Of a stretch of 23,731 nucleotides of DNA, positions 1-5,861 are shown piece after piece. The notes beneath the pieces were generated by a model. The model had not been told where the DNA came from. It was given only the letters and a program-made list of their open reading frames with translations, and did not search any database. The stretch covers positions 1 to 23,731 of the IMG/VR virus record IMGVR_UViG_3300020442_004062; one strand, 5' to 3'. The translations under genes were made by a program, and so were the position numbers. Each line of letters opens with the position of its first letter. Within the stretch, counting starts at the first letter, position 1. Source of the stretch: a virus.

Positions 1-429
1 CAAATAGCTTTTTGGATACGTGTTAATGTGGGAACGCTAAACAACACAATCAACCAAGCTTATGCGATTGACGATAATACCTTAGAAATTTCACCAGACC
101 CAGGCTTAGAAGAAAAATCAATTCTTAAAAAGCTGTACACGATGCACTATTACGACTTGAAGATAAGGAGCACTCTTGGGGCGGCGGCAACCGACCCAAT
201 CGTTGAAGTGACTTCTGATGGGGCTTCAGTTAGGAAAATAAATCGAAACCAAACAAGTCAATTATTTTTAAGCTTGAAAAAGCAAGAAATGGAAGATTAT
301 AATAGCTTAGTAGCTAATTACAAGATGCTCAAATCTAAACCAATTCAGGTAGTCGGAGACGATACTGTTGAAGGTTTCGAGCAGCCTAACGCTAACTACA
401 ACAGGCTTGATAAAAGCACTGATTATTAA
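1..429 (+). CDS. Head-tail adaptor-like protein, 5' partial
   Basis: The frame is open from the first base of the window. A GTG at 28 could serve as a start, but the upstream codons read QIAFWIRVN and join smoothly to what follows, so the gene most likely begins outside the window and 142 codons are visible. The visible part is mostly helical-looking and charged, with an N-terminal amphipathic stretch, a central segment (KLYTMHYYDLKIRSTLG) and a polar C-terminal tail. It stands first in a neck-gene series and is separated from the next start by 2 nt. In siphophages the gene between capsid and head-closure genes is usually the helical connector that docks on the portal (HK97 gp6 type). The role is inferred from position and helical character; I do not recognise a diagnostic motif. 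Confidence 0.55.
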   Translation, partial: QIAFWIRVNVGTLNNTINQAYAIDDNTLEISPDPGLEEKSILKKLYTMHYYDLKIRSTLGAAATDPIVEVTSDGASVRKINRNQTSQLFLSLKKQEMEDYNSLVANYKMLKSKPIQVVGDDTVEGFEQPNANYNRLDKSTDY

Positions 430-431
430 AA

Positions 432-866
432 ATGGCAAGTTTAATTTCAAACTCCACTAAAGCTGAGTTTTCCAAAGTTTTGGAAGATCATTTTGACACG
501 TTCAAAAGAGAGATAATTGTTCATAGAGAACCAATAAAATCAGTTACCGACATACAAAACAATGCTCTTCATGGATATGGAGATGCTGCTGAAAATGGCA
601 ACATTTCTTACATAACCCAAAAGAAGAGCTTCTTTGCTATAGTCAACTACAACAATCAACAGCTAGAAAGCTCCACAGAAGTAGGAACTTTAGAGTCTGG
701 AACAGTTAAAATCAAAGTGCAAAAAGAAGCTGCTGACTACATTAAAGGCGGTAAAGTGGAAAAAATAGAAGTAGATGGTCAAACCTTCAACAAGGTAACA
801 GACGATAAAGTACAAGACTATCTAGGAACAAAATTTTACATATTTTACCTAAAGGCTACTACTTAA
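432..866 (+). CDS. Probable head-closure (stopper) protein
   Basis: This 144-aa protein has a short helical N-terminus followed by strand-rich sequence. The C-terminal half has alternating strands (TVKIKVQKEAADYI, KIEVDGQTFNKV) and ends in a Y-L-G-x-K-F-Y-I-F-Y-L strand. That is the expected look of the small beta-barrel head-closure or head-tail joining proteins (SPP1 gp16 / HK97 gp7 type), which seal the portal channel and accept the tail. It begins 2 nt after the adaptor-like gene, and its stop overlaps the next start as TAATG, so translation is probably coupled. No strong Shine-Dalgarno sequence precedes its ATG, which also suggests coupling to the upstream gene. The functional name rests on gene order, size and predicted beta content, not on a family-defining motif. 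Confidence 0.5.
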   Translation: MASLISNSTKAEFSKVLEDHFDTFKREIIVHREPIKSVTDIQNNALHGYGDAAENGNISYITQKKSFFAIVNYNNQQLESSTEVGTLESGTVKIKVQKEAADYIKGGKVEKIEVDGQTFNKVTDDKVQDYLGTKFYIFYLKATT

Positions 867-1468
867 TGGCTAAAATATACGCTACAAGAATTAAAAAAGC
901 TGCAATTAAATCTATGGGAGCCAAGTCTCTCAGGGAGCAAGCTTTTAGAATAGCTCAAGACAGCTTAGAGCAAGCGCAAAAGGAAACCTTAGTAGAATTT
1001 AACTCTCATCCAGTTACGACTGAAATTGAGGCTGGCCCTAGATCAGAAAACTTGTCGGGCACTTTGGGCGGCTATGGTAATTTATTTAGTTATATAGGTT
1101 TCAACCAAGGGTCGGACCCGATTGAAACTTTAAGAGATTTTTTAATTAAAACACCAAGAGTATTTAAAAACTCAAGATTTGTAAAAAGATCAAGCTCTGT
1201 TGAATTTACTTTTAGAATGCAGATTCCAACTCTTGACCAAATGGAAGCTTTAGCTCCGTCACCATACGAGGGAAGAAGTTGGTTGAGAGGCGTAGAGAGA
1301 GGTATATCTGGATTAGGTTATTATTTACACTCTAGATCAGGTCAGTTATCTGGAAGTCGAAGCGGGTATGGTTTACAAGCCGAAAATAGACTCAGAGCTA
1401 TGACTTTTAAACCGATAAGGTACATGTCAAGCATACTAACAAAATTTAGAAAAAGGGCAACAAACTAA
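866..1468 (+). CDS. Basic neck / tail-completion protein (HK97 gp10-like position)
   Basis: This 200-aa protein is strongly basic at both ends (start MAKIYATRIKKAAIKS, end SILTKFRKRATN). The N-terminal third is a helix rich in Ala, Gln and Glu. It is followed by a glycine-rich segment (LSGTLGGYGNLFSYIGFNQG, residues about 63-82) and a strand VEFTFRMQIP near 113-122. A basic protein of this size between the head-closure and tail-terminator genes matches the HK97 gp10-like neck/minor tail proteins. Its start overlaps the previous stop (TAATG) and its own stop overlaps the next start the same way. The role is inferred from position and composition. It could be any neck or tail-completion component. 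Confidence 0.5.
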   Translation: MAKIYATRIKKAAIKSMGAKSLREQAFRIAQDSLEQAQKETLVEFNSHPVTTEIEAGPRSENLSGTLGGYGNLFSYIGFNQGSDPIETLRDFLIKTPRVFKNSRFVKRSSSVEFTFRMQIPTLDQMEALAPSPYEGRSWLRGVERGISGLGYYLHSRSGQLSGSRSGYGLQAENRLRAMTFKPIRYMSSILTKFRKRATN

Positions 1469-2352
1469 TGCAAGCTCAATATGATAATGTCGTAATGTCC
1501 AGCACGTTACTGTGGCTTGACCATACAATACTCAATAAAGGCAAGGCGTTTACTAATACGAGCTCTTTTTTCTATGATGTCGATAGCCTTTACAACGGTT
1601 ATTATACATATGGCTCCCCATTTAGGCAGTTTGTCGCTGACGAGTCTATCAAAAATATTCATAATGCAGACATAATTAATACTGTTAGCCTAAACAATTC
1701 TTTGACAGTTAGGGGTGCGTCAAATTTTGCTAACATTAATTACGAGCAAGGGCAGGTTTATTTTTCCAGCGCAGTTTCAAACCCAAGCACAACTCTTAGC
1801 GGTGATTTTGCAGTAAAAGACTTCAATACTTACATAACTAACGATTTAGAAGAAAAATTGCTATTTGAGACTCAATTTACAGTCAGAAACAAAACAGATT
1901 TGACCGCTGCTGGCTTGCCGCCTAGCACAATGACATATCCAGCTATTTTCCTCAAAAACAACGGAAGTAGAAACGAGCCTCTCGCTTTTGGCGGCACAGA
2001 CCAAACGGAAACTGACATCAGAGCGATAGTTTTATCTGACGATCAGTATAAAATTGACGCTGTGGGCTCGATTTTAAGAGACAAAGTAAGGACTTTTATT
2101 CCCCTAATTCCAGAGGCTAATATGCCTTTTAATGCTTTAGGGGATTATAAAAATAACGTTCAATTTAACTACACTGGGCTAACTGACCAACGTTCTCCCG
2201 ACTGCGTGTCAACAACTGGTGTATTTATAGACAACGTTTACACAAGCAAAATCGGAGGAATCACCTATACGCAGAAAACTAACATAAATCCAGATGTTTT
2301 CAGCATGATAATTGACTTCGAGATAAGCGATATTAGAACTCCGAGACAGTAA
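1468..2352 (+). CDS. Probable tail-terminator / tail-completion structural protein
   Basis: This 294-aa protein starts with ATG overlapping the upstream stop (TAATG). It is acidic and strand-rich. The N-terminal 110 residues are Asn/Ser/Tyr-rich. The middle part contains YPAIFLKNN and EPLAFGGTDQTETDIRAIVL (residues about 158-189). The C-terminus ends in a strand, MIIDFEISDIR, a common ending for tail-terminator-like folds. It lies immediately upstream of the major tail protein, the usual place for the gpU/gp17-type terminator that caps tail length and joins the neck. It is about twice the usual terminator length (roughly 130-150 aa in lambda-like phages), so it may carry an extra domain or be another neck component. 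A 57-nt AT-rich gap follows, in which I see only the ribosome binding site for the next gene. Confidence 0.42.
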   Translation: MQAQYDNVVMSSTLLWLDHTILNKGKAFTNTSSFFYDVDSLYNGYYTYGSPFRQFVADESIKNIHNADIINTVSLNNSLTVRGASNFANINYEQGQVYFSSAVSNPSTTLSGDFAVKDFNTYITNDLEEKLLFETQFTVRNKTDLTAAGLPPSTMTYPAIFLKNNGSRNEPLAFGGTDQTETDIRAIVLSDDQYKIDAVGSILRDKVRTFIPLIPEANMPFNALGDYKNNVQFNYTGLTDQRSPDCVSTTGVFIDNVYTSKIGGITYTQKTNINPDVFSMIIDFEISDIRTPRQ

Positions 2353-2395
2353 AATATGTTCTCAAAATTAAAAAAAACATGTAATAATCAACAAT

Positions 2396-2400
2396 AGGGA
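2396..2400 (+). promoter_or_regulatory. Ribosome binding site of the major tail protein
   Basis: AGGGA lies 9 nt before the ATG at 2410. It is one of the clearer Shine-Dalgarno sequences on this strand, in contrast to the upstream genes that start by stop/start overlap. It fits independent, strong translation of the tail tube gene. Confidence 0.6.
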
Positions 2401-2409
2401 ATAATCACT

Positions 2410-3558
2410 ATGGCTAGAAATAGAGTAATTTATCAATCCGAGGCACTATACGTAGGTCCAACAACTATTGCACAGCAACACGATGTGGATAATGTTTTGC
2501 AATTACAGAGGGTCCAGAGTGCGAACTACAGTTTTAACCTAGAACGTCAAGACGTTAACCAATTTGGTGAGTTGGCTTCTATCGACCGAGTTATCTTGAG
2601 CGCCCCCACGGTGTCGCTCGATTTCTCGTATCTGGTGGCTAACTTGCATAACGAGTCTGGATTAGGATTCACTACGCTAGATGCGGGACATACAGATTAT
2701 ATTTCTTGTATTTCTGGTATCTTGAACAAGACTTCAGACGAGAAAAACTACTTCATCAAGACAGTTAAAGAGGGTGCTGACGCACTTAACATTTCTTCTG
2801 ACAGTCGTCTTGACACATTTGCAGAAGGCGTTGGAGGCCACCTGACACAAAGCACGATTGGTATTGGTAATGGATTTATTACCTCATATACCGCTGAAGG
2901 TTCTGTGGGTAACTTCCCGACTGCCACTGTTAACGTGGAAGCACTTAATATGGTCATCAACTCTGGCGCTTCTGGGTTTAATGTGCCTTCTGTTGATCCT
3001 GCTAACGGTACTGCTATTACAGACTACCAAGTTGTTCTGCCGACTGCGACCTCAACTCCTGCTGGTGATACGACTTCGGTTCTAAGACCAGGTCAAATTA
3101 CCGTGAGTATCGTTGACAATGGGCAAGCATTTGCTGGAACCGCATTTGACGAAATGGGTGTTCTCGTGAGTGACGCTAAGATTCAGAGCTACAACATCAG
3201 CTTTGACTTGGGCCGTACTCCTCTTGAGAAACTCGGAAGTAAGTTTGCGTTTGCTCGTGAAATTGACTTCCCTGTTACCATTACCGCTTCTATCGAAGCT
3301 AACGTTGGTGAATTGACGACTGGTAACTTGGCTGATATGATCAGTGCAGACCAAAACTACGACTTGTTCGTGCGTCTTAAAGACCCAACAAACAACAGCA
3401 CCATTCATGTTGACTACCACATCAAGAAAGCGAAACTCGATAGTGAAGAGTTCTCTTCCGCGATTGGTGACAACAAGAGTGTGACGCTCAACTTCTCCGC
3501 TCAGGTCGGTGGTCCTTCTCAGAATGACATCGGCTTCTTTATGAGTGGTATTTGCTAA
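2410..3558 (+). CDS. Major tail (tube) protein with duplicated tube domain
   Basis: This 382-aa protein should polymerise around the tape measure to form the tail tube. Two halves resemble each other. Residues 35-180 start with VQSANYSFNLER and residues 258-366 start with KIQSYNISFDLGR. Both continue through a G-x(4-5)-R-x-I/V-x(2)-P/A-x-T pattern, a 'NY' strand near 113 and 316, and a final strand set with S-x-x-G-[ND]-x(3)-[AS]-[TV]-x-[NL] (near 165 and 350). The intervening 190-250 region is Pro/Thr/Gly-rich and linker-like. Doubled tube domains are known from T5 pb6, which builds trimeric rings with pseudo-sixfold symmetry, so the same ring type is inferred here. The codons differ from the neighbours: arginine is mostly CGT here but mostly AGA/AGG in the genes before and after, consistent with very high expression. 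A strong terminator follows. Confidence 0.85.
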   Translation: MARNRVIYQSEALYVGPTTIAQQHDVDNVLQLQRVQSANYSFNLERQDVNQFGELASIDRVILSAPTVSLDFSYLVANLHNESGLGFTTLDAGHTDYISCISGILNKTSDEKNYFIKTVKEGADALNISSDSRLDTFAEGVGGHLTQSTIGIGNGFITSYTAEGSVGNFPTATVNVEALNMVINSGASGFNVPSVDPANGTAITDYQVVLPTATSTPAGDTTSVLRPGQITVSIVDNGQAFAGTAFDEMGVLVSDAKIQSYNISFDLGRTPLEKLGSKFAFAREIDFPVTITASIEANVGELTTGNLADMISADQNYDLFVRLKDPTNNSTIHVDYHIKKAKLDSEEFSSAIGDNKSVTLNFSAQVGGPSQNDIGFFMSGIC

Positions 3559-3581
3559 TAGTCTTTCTAGATTATTTCCAT

Positions 3582-3608
3582 GACCCCCAGAAATGGGGGT
3601 CTTTTTTT
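3582..3608 (+). terminator. Intrinsic terminator after the major tail protein
   Basis: A perfect 7-bp stem, GACCCCC (3582-3588) with GGGGGTC (3595-3601), closes a 6-nt loop AGAAAT and is followed by seven T residues. It begins 23 nt after the tail-tube stop codon and should end most transcripts there, keeping tube protein mRNA in excess over the chaperone and tape measure messages. Confidence 0.93.
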
Positions 3609-3647
3609 ATTTATTTGTGTAAATTTATGTAAGGAAAAAGGTTAGTT

Positions 3648-3893
3648 ATGTCTAATATGGACAGAAAGGAATTGGAGCAAAAACTTCAAGATTACGTTAG
3701 CTTCCAGATATCTAGGAAAGTTACTCATTTGTACAAAAATTTTCTTTTTATTTTAGAAGATTTAAAATCTCAAGGATATGATATATCAGATGAGGATTTC
3801 CAGCGCTGTAGGAAAAGAGTGCTGGACCAAGGAAATGACGCGATCAGAGAAATTGAAGATTGCTTAAAGGATTTGGACGTAAGGTTTAAATAA
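3648..3893 (+). CDS. Small helical protein, 81 aa, unknown function
   Basis: It is an all-helical-looking, charged protein. N-terminal residues 5-20 are Glu/Lys/Gln-rich, then comes an amphipathic segment (SRKVTHLYKNFLFILEDLKS, about 22-41) and an acidic C-terminal helix. It is preceded by purine-rich AAGGAAAAAGG at 3631-3641, a good ribosome binding site. Its stop lies 1 nt before the ATG of the next gene, so the two are co-transcribed and probably coupled. It is the first gene after the tail-tube terminator. In siphophages this interval holds tail-assembly chaperones that bind the tape measure, so a chaperone or chaperone partner role is possible. I do not recognise a family. Confidence 0.7.
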   Translation: MSNMDRKELEQKLQDYVSFQISRKVTHLYKNFLFILEDLKSQGYDISDEDFQRCRKRVLDQGNDAIREIEDCLKDLDVRFK

Positions 3894-3894
3894 T

Positions 3895-4758
3895 ATGAAA
3901 AAACTATTTGATTTCAGAATCAAAAGAACTATCAAGGAAACTAAGGAAGAGTCTTCTAAAAACGAAAAAGGCGAAACAGTCACAGTGACTAAAGACGTTG
4001 AAGTCGTTAAATCTCAAAAAATAGTTCTTAGAAAGCCCAACCGTTCTCTTTTCGACGAAGCGGAGCTATTCTATGGCGTGCGTTTATCTGAGGGCATTAA
4101 AGCGGGGCTGTTAACTCGCGCTCTTCTCTCTAAAAGATTTTCTAACGATGGGGGCATCCTTTCCGAAAACGAGAAAAGCAAATACGCCGATCTCTACCTA
4201 AAGCTCTATGATGTTCAGCTAGAGCACGATAGGCTTGTTCAATTGGGCGAGAAAAAAAGAACCAAAACTCAAGAAGAAAAGCTTAAAGGCATACAAGAAG
4301 ATTTAGCAGTAATTAAAAAAGAGCTAACTGATTTCGAAATGGCTCAATCATCTTTGTTCGAGCAGACCGCTGAAAATAGAGCTAGAAACAAAACCATTCT
4401 TTGGTGGACTTTGCATTTAGGATATTTTTCCGATGACGAAGACAAACTTACCCCAGTGTTCAGTGGAGACACATACGAAGAAAAGCTAGCCGAATATGAT
4501 GATCTAGAAGAGTCCTCTGATGAATTTCACGAAGAGCTACTCTCTAAGCTTTTGTATTATGTAAGCTTTTGGTATGTCGGCAAGGTAAATAGCGAAGACG
4601 AATTCAAACAGCTTTTGCTTGAAACAGAAAAAGCCGAACAAGTCGAACAAGTCGAAGAAGCAAAAGAAGAGCCCAAAAAAGAATCACCCAAAGTGAAAGA
4701 AACCCCCACACCCAAAAAAAAGAGCAGCACGCCCAAAGATGAAGCTAAAGCTGACTAG
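3895..4758 (+). CDS. Putative tail assembly chaperone, first large gene
   Basis: This 287-aa soluble protein lies between the tail tube and tape measure genes. Residues 1-45 are a basic, strand-like start with an E-K-G-E-T turn. Residues 50-80 hold a conserved-looking helix (FDEAELFYGVRLSEGIKAGL). Residues 100-160 are charged coiled coil. Residues 168-230 contain a Trp-rich segment (ILWWTLHLGYF and YYVSFWYVGKV). The last 50 residues are a disordered Lys/Glu/Pro tail starting with a twice-repeated EQV encoded by the tandem 9-mer GAACAAGTC (4636-4653). By position it corresponds to lambda G, but I see no sequence similarity to that family. An A-AAA-AAG heptamer in the tail (4716-4722) does not create a fusion to the next gene. 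Confidence 0.5.
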   Translation: MKKLFDFRIKRTIKETKEESSKNEKGETVTVTKDVEVVKSQKIVLRKPNRSLFDEAELFYGVRLSEGIKAGLLTRALLSKRFSNDGGILSENEKSKYADLYLKLYDVQLEHDRLVQLGEKKRTKTQEEKLKGIQEDLAVIKKELTDFEMAQSSLFEQTAENRARNKTILWWTLHLGYFSDDEDKLTPVFSGDTYEEKLAEYDDLEESSDEFHEELLSKLLYYVSFWYVGKVNSEDEFKQLLLETEKAEQVEQVEEAKEEPKKESPKVKETPTPKKKSSTPKDEAKAD

Positions 4759-4786
4759 CCATAAGCACATCGAGTAGGTAGCTCTT

Positions 4787-4809
4787 AGCCCCTTCATGGG
4801 GCTTTTTTT
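4787..4809 (+). terminator. Intrinsic terminator between the two chaperone-like genes
   Basis: A 6-bp stem, AGCCCC (4787-4792) with GGGGCT (4798-4803), closes a TTCAT loop and runs into seven T residues (4803-4809). It starts 28 nt after the stop of the upstream gene and ends 3 nt before the ATG of the next one. It should reduce, but not abolish, transcription into the second chaperone-like gene and the tape measure gene. Confidence 0.88.
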
Positions 4810-4812
4810 CTC

Positions 4813-5826
4813 ATGGAACATATAGTACCTAAAGAAGAATTGAGACTTGTATATGGAGAAATAGTCCGTGGCAGTTCTTATTTTTACTCTTCAAAATATG
4901 GGGAAGTAATTGTCAAGCATCTTACACAGCACGATACAGAGCTACTTGATGTTAAGAAGTTAAAATACAAGAGAAAAGCCGAAGAAAGAGGATTACCAAC
5001 AGAAGATCAAAGAGTAGAAGATTTGATTGCAGAAAAGCTTTGGAGTGATAAAAACGAAAAAGACATAAAATCCAGTCAAGATTTCATATCTAAGATGGAG
5101 GACACCAAAAAGAAAATGGCCCTCAAATCAGAAAGAGCAAGGGTTCAAGAGTCAATAGATCAAGAAATAGACAAGCTGCAAAAAACCTTAATTGAAAAAA
5201 ACGAATTAGTTGGTTTAACTTCAGAAAGCTATTCAAACAAAAAAGTTAACGATTACTACGTTTATCTCTCACTGTATAAAGATAGAGATTTTAAAGAGCC
5301 TCTTTTTTCCGAGGAAGAATTTGATGAAGTGTCTGAGAGTGATTTAGAAGATATAGTCACGCATTTTAATAAATCGACGAAGCGCTTTGAGCCAAGCTCA
5401 ATAAAAAGAATCGCATTGTCTAGCTTTTTTCTCAATAATTTTTACCTCTGCAAAGACAATCCGTTTATTTATTTTGGCAAGCCAGTGATTGATTTGACTT
5501 ATCATCAGGCTGATCTTTTCTCTTTTGGGCGATATTACAAGCAAATCATGCAAGACATGAAGAATCCAATCACAAACGAGATGATGGACGATCCTGACAA
5601 GCTAACAGATCAGTATGAAATTGAACAAAATAAGGAAGATGTATTGAAAGAAAACGGTAAATCTGGCGAAGCCAGTACCATCGTAGGCGCTACGAAAGAA
5701 GATTTGGATGCTCTTGGTATTTCTGCTACCGAAAATATTGGCGAAACAGTTGATCTTAACGATGAATTAGCGAAAAAAGGAGGTGTAATGAGTATGGAAG
5801 ATATCATGAAATTGCACGGACAGTAG
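4813..5826 (+). CDS. Putative tail assembly chaperone, second large gene
   Basis: This 337-aa protein lies directly upstream of the tape measure gene. The N-terminal 50 residues are strand/helix (VYGEIVRGSSYFYSSKYGEV, then KHLTQHDTELLD). Residues 85-140 are a Lys/Glu coiled coil. Residues 200-255 are aromatic-rich (SSFFLNNFYLCKDNPFIYF). The C-terminal 70 residues are acidic and probably flexible. The ATG at 4813 has no Shine-Dalgarno sequence, because a terminator hairpin and its T-tract occupy 4787-4809. I keep this start because the next in-frame ATG is about 94 codons later and would remove well-structured sequence. The position corresponds to the T part of lambda G-T. It is in the same frame as the upstream gene, but three stop codons lie between them, so frameshifting cannot join them simply. 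Confidence 0.55.
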   Translation: MEHIVPKEELRLVYGEIVRGSSYFYSSKYGEVIVKHLTQHDTELLDVKKLKYKRKAEERGLPTEDQRVEDLIAEKLWSDKNEKDIKSSQDFISKMEDTKKKMALKSERARVQESIDQEIDKLQKTLIEKNELVGLTSESYSNKKVNDYYVYLSLYKDRDFKEPLFSEEEFDEVSESDLEDIVTHFNKSTKRFEPSSIKRIALSSFFLNNFYLCKDNPFIYFGKPVIDLTYHQADLFSFGRYYKQIMQDMKNPITNEMMDDPDKLTDQYEIEQNKEDVLKENGKSGEASTIVGATKEDLDALGISATENIGETVDLNDELAKKGGVMSMEDIMKLHGQ

Positions 5827-5861
5827 TGAAATTTCGTGTAATTACAGACAGGTAAAAGGAA

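Noticed and set aside
28-30. GTG at 28 as the real start of the first gene
   Set aside because: The frame is open to the window edge and the upstream residues look like natural protein sequence, so the gene is better treated as truncated.
2359-2388. Possible promoter before the tail tube gene: TTCTCA, 18 nt, then AATAAT with an upstream TG
   Set aside because: The -35 match is poor, the region is simply AT-rich, and the predicted transcript start would fall on the ribosome binding site. Too weak to call.
4714-4742. A-AAA-AAG slippery heptamer near the end of the first chaperone-like gene, as a programmed -1 frameshift to the next gene
   Set aside because: A -1 shift reads six codons and stops at TGA 4740-4742. 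The +1 frame also stops before 4813. The downstream gene is in the original frame behind TAG, TAA and TAG. No fusion product is possible by one shift.
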